DNA of 64,000 bases, taken from positions 62,001 through 126,000 of the forward strand of contig CANQLV010000008.1 of NCBI GenBank assembly GCA_947624785.1, in the 5' to 3' direction. Source of the DNA: Akkermansia muciniphila (GTDB taxonomy: Bacteria; Verrucomicrobiota; Verrucomicrobiia; Verrucomicrobiales; Akkermansiaceae). Below, in pieces: positions 35,218 to 45,008 of the stretch (position 1 is its first letter; each line of letters begins with the position of its first letter). The notes beneath the pieces were generated by a model. That model was not told the DNA's origin, searched no databases, and worked only from the letters and a program-made list of their open reading frames with translations. Both the position numbers and the translations under genes were made by a program.

Positions 35218-36077
35218 TGGACGACTTTCTTCAATTCCTCCGCGAACCCATCGCGCAGCGCTCCCTGCTGGCATGCGTCATGATCGGCTTCGCCAACGGC
35301 TTCGTCAGCGGACTGGTCATCCTGAAAAAATCGGCGCTACAGATCGGCACGCTCTCCTGCGCCCTGCTGCCGGGCATAGCGGTGGCGGTGCTCCTCTTCG
35401 GCCTCACCCGCTGGAGCCTCCTGACGGGGGCCGTGGTGGCCGCCCTGCTGGTGGGCCTGGGTTCCCTCTTCGTCTCCCGCACGTCCCGGCTGAACCAGGA
35501 TACCGCCCTGTCCATCCTGCACACCACGGCCTTCGCCGCGGGCTTCATCGTGCTGGTGCGGCTGGGCCTCCAGCAGAAAATTGACGACTGGCTGTTCGGC
35601 TCCATCATGAGCCTGTCCGACTCCGACCTGTGGATCGCCTTCGCCATCAGCTCCGTCAGCGTCCTGATCCTGCTGCTCTTCCGGCGCCCCATCCTGATCT
35701 ACCTCTTTGACCCGGACATCGCCACCACGCTGGGCATTCCCTCCCGCCTTATCAGCTACGGCATCTTCACCCTCATCATCCTGGTGCTCGTCTCCTCCCT
35801 CCAGGCTGTGGGAGCGTTCCTGACGCTGGGGCTGCTCGTCGGTCCGGCCGCCACGGTGTACATGCTCACCAACAAGCCTTCCCACCTTTTCTGGGGCGGC
35901 GGAATCATCGGCGGACTGGGTTCCCTGCTCGCCTTTTACCTGTCTTTCCCGCTGGGCTGGCACCTGGGCGCAACCATCATTCTGGTGCTGGGAACCTTCT
36001 TCTGCGCAGCCTATTTGTATTCATCACGGTGCGGGCTTCTAAAACAGCGCAGAAAGAATTCTTCCTCCGTACAATAA
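35214..36077 (+). CDS. Zinc/manganese ABC transporter permease
   Basis: 287 residues with eight or nine membrane helices, ABC-3 (ZnuB/TroC) family: GFVSGLVILKKSALQIGTLS and a DDWLFGSIMSLSDSDLW loop, then DPDIATTLGIP (coupling region for the ATPase) and VGAFLTLGLLVGPAATVYML. Overlaps the ATPase gene by ATGA. Last gene of the four-gene metal uptake operon. Confidence 0.92.
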   Translation: MMDDFLQFLREPIAQRSLLACVMIGFANGFVSGLVILKKSALQIGTLSCALLPGIAVAVLLFGLTRWSLLTGAVVAALLVGLGSLFVSRTSRLNQDTALSILHTTAFAAGFIVLVRLGLQQKIDDWLFGSIMSLSDSDLWIAFAISSVSVLILLLFRRPILIYLFDPDIATTLGIPSRLISYGIFTLIILVLVSSLQAVGAFLTLGLLVGPAATVYMLTNKPSHLFWGGGIIGGLGSLLAFYLSFPLGWHLGATIILVLGTFFCAAYLYSSRCGLLKQRRKNSSSVQ

Positions 36078-36153
36078 CAAGGCCCGTTTTCATGACAATC
36101 CATGACACGCAGACTACTAGTCCGCCGTGGGGGCCGCCATTATAATGCGGGTT

Positions 36154-36681
36154 GTGAAAAAATGTGAGATATGCTCTGCACCGGCAACGGTGTTCCTGAC
36201 ACAGATCATCAACGGGAAATCCACCAAATTCTGCCTCTGCGCCAAATGTGCCCAGGAGCGGGGCCTGCTGGATCCTGACGCCTTTGATCTGGCAGAGAAA
36301 CTGTTCCCGAACCTTCAGGGCCAGTTCGGAAAGGAAGGCGCGGCGGACCCCGCCGCCCCCATTCCGGCCCTGCAGTCCCTACCGCTCACAAGCTGCCCGA
36401 TCTGCTCCTTCACCCTTCAGGATTACAAAAATGTAGGACGCCTGGGCTGCAGTGAATGCTACAACGTCTTTGAAGAAGAGATACTCCCTCTTCTCACCCA
36501 GATTCAGCCTGATTCCCACCATCACGGGAAAACGCCCGAACGGGCGGAAAAGCGTGAAACGGAAACCCATACCATTAGTGATCTGGAACAACAACTTTCC
36601 CTGGCAGTGGCAAGAGAGGATTATGAACGCGCGGCCAAGCTCCGCGATCAAATCAAGCAATTGCGCACGCCGACCAATTAA
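36154..36681 (+). CDS. mcsA: McsA, activator of protein-arginine kinase
   Basis: 175 residues from a GTG at 36154. Two zinc-binding CxxC pairs (KCEIC...CLCAKC, then SCPICSF...GCSECYN) and a C-terminal UVR helix pair (LEQQLSLAVAREDYERAAKL). In Firmicutes McsA binds and activates McsB. ATG 36145 is in frame, but it overlaps a perfect TATAAT (36141-36146) and the family normally begins right at the KCEIC motif, so GTG is preferred; if the TATAAT is a real -10 box the transcript starts at the GTG itself. mcsB follows five bases later. Confidence 0.88.
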   Translation: MKKCEICSAPATVFLTQIINGKSTKFCLCAKCAQERGLLDPDAFDLAEKLFPNLQGQFGKEGAADPAAPIPALQSLPLTSCPICSFTLQDYKNVGRLGCSECYNVFEEEILPLLTQIQPDSHHHGKTPERAEKRETETHTISDLEQQLSLAVAREDYERAAKLRDQIKQLRTPTN

Positions 36682-36686
36682 CGTAC

Positions 36687-37742
36687 ATGCTCTTTGACGA
36701 CTTACTCAACAACCCCGCCAAATGGATGGTGGAATCACGGGATGAACACGACATCGTTCTCACCTCCCGCATCCGCCTGGCACGCAATCTGACCGCCACC
36801 CCTTTTCCCGGCTGGGCCACGCGCCAGCAGAGGGAGGAAACGCTGAAGCTCACCTCCGGTGAAGCGCGCCAGATCCCCGTCATGAAGGGAGGCTACTATG
36901 CGGAACTCTCCGGGCTCACCCAGCAGCAGAAACAGCTGCTGGTGGAACGCCACCTCATTTCCCGGGAACTGGCCGCGCGCTCGGAAGGCTGCGCCGTCCT
37001 CATCTCACGCAGCCAGAACGCCAGCATCCTCTTCAATGAGGAGGACCACCTGCGCCTGCAGTACATCCTGCCCGGCATCCAGCTTAAAAAGGCGTGGGGA
37101 GTCATCTCCAAAATAGACTCTGAACTGGAAGCTAGGCTCCCGTACGCCTACAACACGCGGCTGGGCTACCTTACCGCCTGTCCCACCAACCTGGGCACGG
37201 GGATGAGGGCCTCCGTGATGATGCACCTGCCGGGCCTCGTCATCTCCGAACAGATGCAGCAGGTCGTTCAGGCGGCCGTGCAGCTCAACATCACTGTCCG
37301 CGGCCTGTACGGAGAAGGGACGGAAGCTACCGGCAACCTCTTCCAGATTTCCAACCAGACCACGCTGGGAGACAGCGAGGACCAGATCGTGGAACGCATG
37401 ACCCGCTTCACCTCAGACCTGGCCCACCAGGAATGGAACGCGCGAAGGCGGCTGCTCCAGGCCTCCTCGCTCCAGGTGAAAGACCGCGTTTCCCGCGCCT
37501 ACGGCCTCCTGACCAACGCCACCCTGCTATCCACGCAGGAAGCGCTGGCGCTGCTCTCCTTCCTCCGGATGGGAGCCTCCCTGGACATCTTTTCCCACCA
37601 GGCATTAAAAAACGTCAATAAAACCATACTGAACATTCAGCCGGCCCACCTGGCCCGCCTGTCCACCACGGACCAGACAACCCCCGAAGACAGGGACCAG
37701 ATCCGTGCGGACATTATCCGGAAGGAACTTTCCGGCAACTGA
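36687..37742 (+). CDS. mcsB: Protein-arginine kinase McsB
   Basis: 351 residues, guanido-kinase fold. ATP-binding arginines in TSRIRLARNLTATPFPGW, NEEDHLRLQYILPG, catalytic-loop cysteine in YLTACPTNLGTGMRASVM, and RGLYGEGTEATGNLFQISNQ. The allosteric phospho-arginine-binding motif RDxxRA is present near the end (DRDQIRAD). It phosphorylates arginines on damaged proteins, the degradation tag recognised by ClpC. It lies between mcsA and clpC, as in Bacillus, but the repressor gene ctsR is not here. Confidence 0.96.
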   Translation: MLFDDLLNNPAKWMVESRDEHDIVLTSRIRLARNLTATPFPGWATRQQREETLKLTSGEARQIPVMKGGYYAELSGLTQQQKQLLVERHLISRELAARSEGCAVLISRSQNASILFNEEDHLRLQYILPGIQLKKAWGVISKIDSELEARLPYAYNTRLGYLTACPTNLGTGMRASVMMHLPGLVISEQMQQVVQAAVQLNITVRGLYGEGTEATGNLFQISNQTTLGDSEDQIVERMTRFTSDLAHQEWNARRRLLQASSLQVKDRVSRAYGLLTNATLLSTQEALALLSFLRMGASLDIFSHQALKNVNKTILNIQPAHLARLSTTDQTTPEDRDQIRADIIRKELSGN

Positions 37743-37769
37743 TGCAACAACAAAACTTCTTTACAATAC

Positions 37770-40352
37770 ATGAACAACTTTACGCCTAGGGCGCAACAAG
37801 TGCTGGCGCATGCGCGCCGGGAAGCGGACCGCTTCAATCATCATTACATAGGGACCGAACACCTGCTCCTCGGGCTGCTCAAGCTGGGCAAGGGCGTAGC
37901 CGTCACCATCCTGGAAAACCTGGGGGTGGAGCTTACCGCCGTGCGCAGGCAGGTGGAGGAACAGATAGGCCGGGGCACGGAGCCCCAGGCGGAGGGCAAC
38001 ATCCCGTACACCCCCAGGGTACGCAAGGTTCTGGCGATGGCCAACCGGGAAGCCCAGGAACTCAACCACACGTACGTGGGCACGGAACACCTGCTCCTGG
38101 GCCTCATCCGGGACGGCGACGGCGTGGCCGGACAGATTCTGCGCCACTTCGGCGTGGACCTGGAACAGGCGCGGCGCGAGCTGCTGGATGTACTGACGCC
38201 CAAATACCAGATGGATGCGGATGAAGACAATATCATTCCGGACGACGATGACGACGAGGAGGAAAACGAATCCCCCGCCATCCCGACGGACGAACCTTCC
38301 TCCCCTCCCTATGCCAGGCAGCAGAAATCCAAGACTCCCGCTCTCCAGGCCTTCGGCCGGGACATGACCCAGCTGGCCCGTGACGGCAAGCTGGACCCCG
38401 TCATCGGCCGCTCCTCGGAAATTGAGCGCGTCATCCAGATCCTGTGCCGCAGGAACAAGAACAATCCCGTCCTGCTCGGTGAAGCCGGGGTGGGCAAGAC
38501 CGCCATCGTGGAAGGGCTGGCCCAGGAAATAGCCCAGGGCCACGTTCCGGAACTCCTGCGCAGCAAGAGGGTCATCTCCCTGGACCTGGCGCTGATGGTG
38601 GCCGGCACCAAGTACCGCGGCCAGTTTGAAGAACGGCTCAAGGCCGTGATGGATGAAATACGCCGTGAAGGCAACGTCATCCTCTTCATTGACGAGCTGC
38701 ACACCATCGTGGGCGCGGGCTCCGCGGAAGGCTCCATGGACGCCTCCAACATCATCAAGCCCGCCCTCTCCCGCGGGGAGCTCCAGGCCATAGGCGCCAC
38801 CACGCTCAATGAGTACAGAAAGCACATTGAGAAGGACGCCGCCCTGGAACGCCGCTTCCAGCAGGTGCAGGTGGGGGAACCCTCCGTGGAGGATACCATC
38901 CAGATCCTGGCCGGCATCCAGCCCAAGTACGAGGAACACCACAAGGTGCACTACACGAAGGAAGCCATTGAGGGAGCCGCCAAGCTCTCCCACCGCTATC
39001 TGACGGGCCGCTTCCTGCCGGACAAGGCCATCGACATCCTGGATGAAGCGGGAGCGCGCAAGCGCGTCTCCCAGATGACCCGCCCGGACCACATCAGCGA
39101 AATGGAAGTCCGCATTGAGGAAATCAAGGAACGCAAGGACAAGGCTGTGGAGGCTCAGCTCTTTGAGGAAGCCGCCCGCCTCCGCGACGAGGAAAAACAG
39201 GCCAAGGCGGAACTCCAGAACATGCTGGACACCTGGCGCAACTCCTACGAGACCAACTACGTCCCCGTAACGGATGAAGACGTGATGAGCGTGCTCGCCA
39301 AATGGACCGGCATCCCGCTGGCCCGGATGGAGGAAAAGGAAACCACCAAGCTCCTGCGCATGGAGGAAGAACTGAAAAGCAAGGTCATCGGACAGGACGA
39401 GGCGGCCTCCGCCATCGCCCGCGCCCTGCGGCGCAGCCGCGCGGACATCAAGGACCCGCGCCGCCCGATCGGCTCCTTCCTCTTCCTGGGCCCCACCGGG
39501 GTGGGCAAGACCTACCTGGCCCGCAATCTGGCGGAAATCATGTTCGGCACCGCGGACGCCCTGATCCAGGTGGACATGAGCGAGTACATGGAAAAACACA
39601 CCACGTCCCGTCTCATCGGTTCGCCTCCCGGCTACGTAGGCCATGACGAAGGCGGCCAGCTCACGGAGGCCGTCCGGCGCAGGCCCTACTCCGTCATCCT
39701 CTTTGACGAAGTGGAAAAGGCCCACCCGGACGTCATGAACCTGCTTCTCCAGATTCTGGAGGAAGGCAGCGTGACGGACTCCCTGGGGCGCAAGATCAAC
39801 TTCCGCAACACCATCATCATCCTGACCTCCAACGTGGGGGCCGCCTCCGCCAAGCGGCAGAGCGCCATGGGCTTCGGCGCCATGTCTGCCGACCATGCGG
39901 ACTACGCCGCCATGAAGGAAAAGATTCTGGAAGCGGCGCGCAAGCAATTCCGCCCGGAATTCCTGAACCGCTTTGATGACATCTCCGTCTTCCGGATGCT
40001 GGAACGGGATGACTTGGAACGCATCGTCCAATTGGAAGCGGACAAGCTCATCTCCCGCCTCAAGACCAAGAACATCACGCTGGCCCTGAGCCCGGAAGCC
40101 CTGAGCCTCATCATCAAAAACGGCTACGATCCGCAATACGGCGCGCGCCCGATGCGCCGCGCCATCGAACGGCTGCTGGAAGACCCCCTAGCGGAATCCC
40201 TGCTGAGGGGAGACGTGAAACCCGGTGACAAGATTGAAGCCGTGGAAACGGACGGAACGGAAACGCTCACCTTCCTGCACGTCAAGGACAAGGCGGCTCC
40301 GAAAACCAGGGCGCCACGCAAAAGAACGCCGCGCAAGCCAAAGGCGGAATAA
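37770..40352 (+). CDS. clpC: ATP-dependent Clp protease ATP-binding subunit ClpC
   Basis: 860 residues. N-domain with two Clp repeats ([20 protein letters not shown] and [20 protein letters not shown]), a highly acidic linker ([11 protein letters not shown], about 155-175), D1 with Walker A GEAGVGKT, a short ClpC-type middle domain containing a UVR motif ([19 protein letters not shown]), and D2 with [17 protein letters not shown] hydrophobic AMGFG loop in D2 would dock on ClpP. It unfolds McsB-tagged substrates. 27 bases after mcsB; the operon ends at a strong terminator. Confidence 0.97.
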   Translation: MNNFTPRAQQVLAHARREADRFNHHYIGTEHLLLGLLKLGKGVAVTILENLGVELTAVRRQVEEQIGRGTEPQAEGNIPYTPRVRKVLAMANREAQELNHTYVGTEHLLLGLIRDGDGVAGQILRHFGVDLEQARRELLDVLTPKYQMDADEDNIIPDDDDDEEENESPAIPTDEPSSPPYARQQKSKTPALQAFGRDMTQLARDGKLDPVIGRSSEIERVIQILCRRNKNNPVLLGEAGVGKTAIVEGLAQEIAQGHVPELLRSKRVISLDLALMVAGTKYRGQFEERLKAVMDEIRREGNVILFIDELHTIVGAGSAEGSMDASNIIKPALSRGELQAIGATTLNEYRKHIEKDAALERRFQQVQVGEPSVEDTIQILAGIQPKYEEHHKVHYTKEAIEGAAKLSHRYLTGRFLPDKAIDILDEAGARKRVSQMTRPDHISEMEVRIEEIKERKDKAVEAQLFEEAARLRDEEKQAKAELQNMLDTWRNSYETNYVPVTDEDVMSVLAKWTGIPLARMEEKETTKLLRMEEELKSKVIGQDEAASAIARALRRSRADIKDPRRPIGSFLFLGPTGVGKTYLARNLAEIMFGTADALIQVDMSEYMEKHTTSRLIGSPPGYVGHDEGGQLTEAVRRRPYSVILFDEVEKAHPDVMNLLLQILEEGSVTDSLGRKINFRNTIIILTSNVGAASAKRQSAMGFGAMSADHADYAAMKEKILEAARKQFRPEFLNRFDDISVFRMLERDDLERIVQLEADKLISRLKTKNITLALSPEALSLIIKNGYDPQYGARPMRRAIERLLEDPLAESLLRGDVKPGDKIEAVETDGTETLTFLHVKDKAAPKTRAPRKRTPRKPKAE

Positions 40353-40375
40353 CCGCATGAACAATACCTGAACAG

Positions 40376-40412
40376 AAACCCTCCGCATGGATTCATGCGG
40401 AGGGTTTTCTTC
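40376..40412 (+). terminator. Terminator of the mcsA-mcsB-clpC operon
   Basis: Perfect 14-bp arms AAACCCTCCGCATG / CATGCGGAGGGTTT, loop GATT, then TTCTTCTTT. Confidence 0.93.
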
Positions 40413-40518
40413 TTTGGCGCAAACCCCGGACCGCCGCCGCGGAAGGGAAAGCCTCTTCCTCTTTCATTCTCCCCTTCCCTGGTGAAAGGTTGCTTAAGGA
40501 ACGCCGTATTTTTTGAAT

Positions 40519-43068
40519 ATGCCTCCTGCCCTTTTCAACATCTGGATCATCTTCATACAGGCATGTCTGCTCCTCCCGGCGGCCTATGCCTTGGATACGG
40601 AAGAACTGGACGCCGCCCGGGAAGTCATCATCCGGACCGTTCCCGAACTGAAACATTCTTCCGGAACCTTGAAACTGGAACCCATTCCCCGGCAAAATGG
40701 CTGCGACGTCTTTGAAACGGAATCCTCCGGCGGCACGCTCACCATTCGCGGAAGCAGCGGAGTGGCTCTCTGCCGCGGATTTTACGACTATCTGAAAACC
40801 AACAACCTGGGCATGGTCAGCTGGGAAAATAAAAGCATCCGCTGGCCGGAACGCCTTCCGGATACCGCCCGGAGGAAGGTCGTCTCCCCGGTGCGGCACC
40901 ACTACTACCTCAACGCAGTAACTTACGGGTACACGGCGCCCTACTGGACATGGGACCGCTGGGAGCGGGAAATAGACTGGATGGCCCTGCACGGCATCAA
41001 CCTTCCCCTGGCCCTTGCGGCAACGGAAGCGATCGGCACCAGAGTTTGGCGGCAGCTGGGGCTTACCCGGCAGGAAATTGACGCGTTCCATGTGGGTCCC
41101 GCCCACCTGCCCTGGCAACGGATGGGCAACATCGTCAACCATGACGGCGCTCTTTCCGACGCGTGGCACGAGGACCAGGTGGCCCTCCAGCACAACATCC
41201 TGCACCGCATGAAATCCCTGGGCATGCAGCCCGTCTGCCCGGCCTTCGCGGGATTTGTCCCTGCTGGGCTGAAAAGGATTTATCCGGACGCCAAGCTCCT
41301 GAAACTGGGCTGGGGAGGCTGGCCGGAGAAAAACGCGGCCCATCTTCTTTCACCGTCTGATCCCCTCTTCCGCGCCATAGGCTCCATGTACATGAAGGAA
41401 TGGCAGAAGGAATTCGGAAAAAACACCTACCACCTGGCGGACTCCTTCAATGAAATGGAACTGCCGGTCTCTGCGGAAAATGCCGCGGCCGGGAATGAGA
41501 TGCTGGGAAACCTGGGGGAACAGGTCTACCGGTCCATCTCCTCAGTCAATCCGGACGCCGTCTGGGTCATGCAGGGCTGGATGTTCGGATACCAGCGTAA
41601 TATCTGGAACGCGGACTCCCTGCAAGCGCTGCTGCGCAAGGTGCCGGACGACAAGGTTCTCCTGCTGGACCTGGCGGCCGACTATAACAGGCATTTCTGG
41701 CGCAACGGCATGAACTGGGAAGTCTTCAAAGGCTTCTTCAACAAGCCCTGGGTTTACAGCGTGGTGCCCAACATGGGAGGCAAAAGCGCCATGACGGGGC
41801 CTCTGGAATTTTATGCCAACGGCCATTTGGAGGCCCTGAATTCCCCTCTTCGCGGGCGGCTGGCAGGCCTGGGCATGGCCCCGGAAGGCGTGGAAAACAA
41901 CGATGTTCTCTACGAACTCATTACGGATGCCGGATGGAAGGGAACGCGGACGGACCTCACGGAATGGCTGGACCATTACTGCACGGCCCGTTATGGGGCG
42001 TGCCCCCCTTCCATGAAACAGGCATGGGACTTGTTCCGCCGCACGGCCTATTCAGAACTCCGGGACCACCCGCGCTTTAACTGGCAGCTGCGTCCGGGCG
42101 CAAGAAACTGCACCATGAATACCAGTGAGGATTTCCTGAAAGGCCTCTCACTCTTCGTCCACACTCCGGGGCTGGAACAATCCCCCTTCTTCCGGCAGGA
42201 TGCCATTGAAATGTCCGTGCATTACCTGGGTATCCGCATGTTCCAGGCATCCAGGGCGGCGCTGGAAGCCCTGGACGAACAGGACTATCCCCGGGCCACG
42301 CAATCCATGGCCTATTTCCGGAAGCTGGCCCTGTCTGCGGACGCCCTGCTGGAAGCGCACCCTGCCTGGCGGCTGGAACGCTGGATTGCATTCGCACGCC
42401 GGCATGGCTCCACGGAAGCTGAAAAAGACAGGTATGAAGAAAACGCACGCCGCCTGGTCACCGTATGGGGGCCTCCCGTGGACGACTATTCCGCAAGACT
42501 GTGGAGCGGCCTGATCCGGGACTACTACCTGCCGCGCTGGGAACACTTCATCAACTGCCGCATGCAGGGAAAAGCGCCGGACATGGCCGCCTGGGAAAAA
42601 GGCTGGGTGCGTTCCCGCGGGGTAAGCCCGGCAACCGCCCCGCAGGACATCGTCCAGGCCTGCCGGGAAGCCGTACGCCAGGCTGGGCCTCTGCCGCCGG
42701 CTCTGGCGGCATCCCGTCCGGGCACCGTGATCGGAAACTGGACGCCGGAAGACGTGTCCCCCGCCTGGAAGGAACTCTTCTGGCCCGTTTCCGCGGAAGA
42801 CCTGCGCCGCCTGCACGGCGTCCGCTTCATTTACACATCCGGAAGGCATGCGCTGGACATAAGCCGCGTGGAAATCATGGGAGACGGAAAAGTCCTGGCC
42901 ACGGACGCCCATGCAGGGCGCGCAGGGCTTCCTTCATCCCGCGCCGTCTACCATCTTTCCGTTCCCGATGGAAGCCGGGCCAATAACGGATGCGTCATCC
43001 GCGCCAGAGTCAAATCTGCAGACGGACCCGACTCCCACGGGAAAGTGGAACTCCTCTTGCAGAACTGA
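40519..43068 (+). CDS. Secreted alpha-N-acetylglucosaminidase, GH89 (NAGLU-like)
   Basis: 849 residues from ATG 40519, opening a signal peptide (MPPALFNIWIIFIQACLLLP). N-terminal domain, then the GH89 barrel with YYLNAVTYGYTAPYWTWDRW followed by EREIDWMALHGINLPLALAA, acid/base glutamate region YHLADSFNEMELP and nucleophile region GMAPEGVENNDVLYELI, then the helical C-terminal domain. About 110 extra residues at the end (from GNWTPEDVSPAW) form a beta-rich appended module. The family removes terminal alpha-1,4-GlcNAc, a cap on gastric mucin glycans and heparan sulfate. An in-frame TTG at 40513 is a weaker start. Faces the PEP-CTERM gene across the repeat segment. Confidence 0.96.
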   Translation: MPPALFNIWIIFIQACLLLPAAYALDTEELDAAREVIIRTVPELKHSSGTLKLEPIPRQNGCDVFETESSGGTLTIRGSSGVALCRGFYDYLKTNNLGMVSWENKSIRWPERLPDTARRKVVSPVRHHYYLNAVTYGYTAPYWTWDRWEREIDWMALHGINLPLALAATEAIGTRVWRQLGLTRQEIDAFHVGPAHLPWQRMGNIVNHDGALSDAWHEDQVALQHNILHRMKSLGMQPVCPAFAGFVPAGLKRIYPDAKLLKLGWGGWPEKNAAHLLSPSDPLFRAIGSMYMKEWQKEFGKNTYHLADSFNEMELPVSAENAAAGNEMLGNLGEQVYRSISSVNPDAVWVMQGWMFGYQRNIWNADSLQALLRKVPDDKVLLLDLAADYNRHFWRNGMNWEVFKGFFNKPWVYSVVPNMGGKSAMTGPLEFYANGHLEALNSPLRGRLAGLGMAPEGVENNDVLYELITDAGWKGTRTDLTEWLDHYCTARYGACPPSMKQAWDLFRRTAYSELRDHPRFNWQLRPGARNCTMNTSEDFLKGLSLFVHTPGLEQSPFFRQDAIEMSVHYLGIRMFQASRAALEALDEQDYPRATQSMAYFRKLALSADALLEAHPAWRLERWIAFARRHGSTEAEKDRYEENARRLVTVWGPPVDDYSARLWSGLIRDYYLPRWEHFINCRMQGKAPDMAAWEKGWVRSRGVSPATAPQDIVQACREAVRQAGPLPPALAASRPGTVIGNWTPEDVSPAWKELFWPVSAEDLRRLHGVRFIYTSGRHALDISRVEIMGDGKVLATDAHAGRAGLPSSRAVYHLSVPDGSRANNGCVIRARVKSADGPDSHGKVELLLQN

Positions 43069-43131
43069 CCTCGCTAAACAAAGCCCGCAAACAAAATACA
43101 GTTGCTGGTCCCCCGCATTTTCTGGACGGCA

Positions 43132-43404
43132 CGGATTTATAATCCGGAGTCAAGCCCCTGTTTTAAAAATAAAGAACTTGCGGCAAAAACTCCGGACCCC
43201 TTAAAAAGCGTCCCGGCATTGTCCGGCCCATCCGGGGAACGCCGCAAGCCTTTGCGGCATTTAAAGTTCAACGCCTGTAAGACTTACTGGTTTTCAGGAA
43301 AGAGAGTTTACTAACACTCTCTTTGGTTCCAGATGCCGCAAAGGCTTGCGGCGCTTCTGGGGGCACCAGCACCATTCCCTTTTTTATCACGGATTATAAA
43401 TCCG
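43132..43404. repeat. 273-bp intergenic segment bounded by perfect 15-bp inverted repeats
   Basis: Left arm CGGATTTATAATCCG (43132-43146), right arm CGGATTATAAATCCG (43390-43404): exact reverse complements and the same design as at 10028-10355 with a different central triplet (TAT/ATA against TGG/CCA). Inside are two further nested hairpins (see next entry). Sits between the GH89 gene and a PEP-CTERM gene. Confidence 0.7.
43240..43353. repeat. Nested hairpin: 21-bp inverted repeat with REP-like arms
   Basis: Left arm 43240-43260 (CGCCGCAAGCCTTTGCGGCA then T) is the exact reverse complement of 43333-43353. Each arm is itself a hairpin, GCCGCAA-GCCT-TTGCGGC and GCCGCAA-AGGC-TTGCGGC. In the 72-base centre lies AAAGAGAGT-TTACTAAC-ACTCTCTTT, a perfect 9-bp stem. 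The whole is far more structured than chance; it may be a REP-type element, a cruciform or a folded RNA. Confidence 0.8.
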
Positions 43405-43462
43405 CTATTTTTAAGTCCTTGAAAGGGTATTTTTGCATTTTAGCCATATATTCCTTGATACC

Positions 43463-44254
43463 ATGAAGAAAACATTATTCATTTTGGCAACTATGGTTGC
43501 GGCGGCGGTGGCGGCCGAAGCCTCTACGGTTCTGATCTCCTTCGGGATCAATTCAGGCAATGGAACCGCCGTTGTGGACGGAACGTATCTCGGAGAATCC
43601 GGTCAGAAAGTGAACAAAATTTCCACTGGGAGCTCCAATTCCTACACCTCCGGAACACTGGTAACCAGCGGAGGAGACGCCACTGGCATCACCCTGACAA
43701 CCGGCGGCGTTTGCTGCGGGAGCGGCGGCGTGCTGACGAATGCTTCCGCCAAAGACTCCGCCCTGGGACAGAGCGACAAATTTTATAATGTGTTCGGCCA
43801 GGACATGTCCACCGGAAACCCCATGGGCGGCGTCATCAATGGAAACAACCCCAACGGCAACTTCACGATGTCCCTGAACAACCTGTCCGCCGGCACCTAC
43901 ACGCTGACCATGCTGGTGGGGCGCGGAAACAACTACGGCGCAGGCAACACCTCCTCCTTCAGCCTTGACGGCACCGGCATCTCCAACATCTCCGCCAGCC
44001 TGGACGACTATTCCACCGGGTCCGGAGCCACGCTGAACGGCGCTACCGTCACGGGCAACACGCATACCGGGGACTGGATGCTGATTACTTACACGTTTGA
44101 CGTGGCGGCGGATGGCACCCGGCTCAATATCCAGTCCCAGGGAGGAGCCGGAAGCATCAACTCCCTGGCGCTGACCTCCGTTCCGGAACCCGCCACGGCC
44201 GGCCTCGGCCTGCTGGGCCTGGGCGCTCTGCTGATGCGCCGCAAGCGGGCATAA
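43463..44254 (+). CDS. PEP-CTERM sorting domain protein
   Basis: 263 residues from ATG 43463 (MKKTLFILATMVAAAVAAEA signal peptide). Body rich in Gly, Ser, Thr and Asn, with ISFGINSGNGTAVVDGTYLG and an unusual adjacent cysteine pair (GGVCCGSGG). The tail has VPEPAT, a hydrophobic stretch and RRKRA, the exosortase signal. Probable relative of the PEP-CTERM protein at 10426, sharing the YTLTMLVGRGNNYG-type segment. Both are preceded by the same kind of inverted-repeat-bounded intergenic segment. Confidence 0.9.
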   Translation: MKKTLFILATMVAAAVAAEASTVLISFGINSGNGTAVVDGTYLGESGQKVNKISTGSSNSYTSGTLVTSGGDATGITLTTGGVCCGSGGVLTNASAKDSALGQSDKFYNVFGQDMSTGNPMGGVINGNNPNGNFTMSLNNLSAGTYTLTMLVGRGNNYGAGNTSSFSLDGTGISNISASLDDYSTGSGATLNGATVTGNTHTGDWMLITYTFDVAADGTRLNIQSQGGAGSINSLALTSVPEPATAGLGLLGLGALLMRRKRA

Positions 44255-44270
44255 CCCCTGCCTTATTTTC

Positions 44271-44318
44271 ATCAAGCTCCGACCGTTCTTCTACAGACGT
44301 CCGGAGCTTGATTTATTT
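44271..44318 (+). terminator. Terminator of the second PEP-CTERM gene
   Basis: ATCAAGCTCCG / CGGAGCTTGAT with a 20-base loop, then TTATTTA. Confidence 0.75.
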
Positions 44319-44439
44319 ACAGGAAACCATGGATTGATTCCATGGGCTGTGCTCTTTACCTCAAACAATGCTCCGCAAACCGGCACCGTCATGGCCGCAT
44401 GCCTGCCGGAATCCCCGCACCGGCAAAACAGGCCAGGGG

Positions 44440-44808
44440 CTACATCTCAAACCGGTGCAGGTTCTCCAAATGGGAATACCCCATTTTCCTGAGGATTTCC
44501 ATCGCCTTGTCCGCCCTCTTCCCCGTCCGGCAATACAGCAGAATTACGGCATTCTTGTCCGGAAGCAGTTGAGGAGCCAGCCGCTCCACCTCATCTACCG
44601 GAACATTCAAGGCGCCCTCCTTGTGTCCCGCGCGATATTCCTCCGGGGTACGGACATCCACCAGCACGACATCGTGCACGGCGTCATCCTCCGGAGACAC
44701 CACCATGGCGGAGGAGGCCGGAACACGTTCCGTGTTCCTCCCCTTCAGCCAGACGAAGAGGGCCGTCAGCCCGGTCACCATCACCACGTACAAAACCACG
44801 TTTTTCAC
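44440..44808 (-). CDS. Membrane-anchored rhodanese-domain protein
   Basis: 122 residues: an N-terminal membrane helix (VVLYVVMVTGLTALFVWL) and a single rhodanese domain with VVLVDVRTPEEYRAGHKEGA and the active-site loop LYCRTGKRADKA, whose cysteine would carry a persulfide. Probably periplasmic sulfurtransfer or sulfur sensing; the partner is unknown. Confidence 0.9.
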   Translation of the reverse strand: MKNVVLYVVMVTGLTALFVWLKGRNTERVPASSAMVVSPEDDAVHDVVLVDVRTPEEYRAGHKEGALNVPVDEVERLAPQLLPDKNAVILLYCRTGKRADKAMEILRKMGYSHLENLHRFEM

Positions 44809-45008
44809 GCATCCACTTCACTAAACCATGGCGGAGGAATCAAGAGAAAATGACGCCTTTCTTCCGGATGCCGCCAGTATTTCCTGCCCACTCCACATCG
44901 GCGGGGCCGTCCTCCGGAAAAAGGATGCTCCGGCGACAGGAGAAAACGCAGTCCACGCGCGGAGAAGGCTTTCCCTTCTCCACTCCCTGAAAGGCTTGAA
45001 CGCCCGGC

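Noticed and set aside
44955..44985. Hairpin GGAGAAGG / CCTTCTCC after the FAH-family gene
   Set aside because: The stem is there but no T-tract follows on the minus strand, so I do not call it a terminator.
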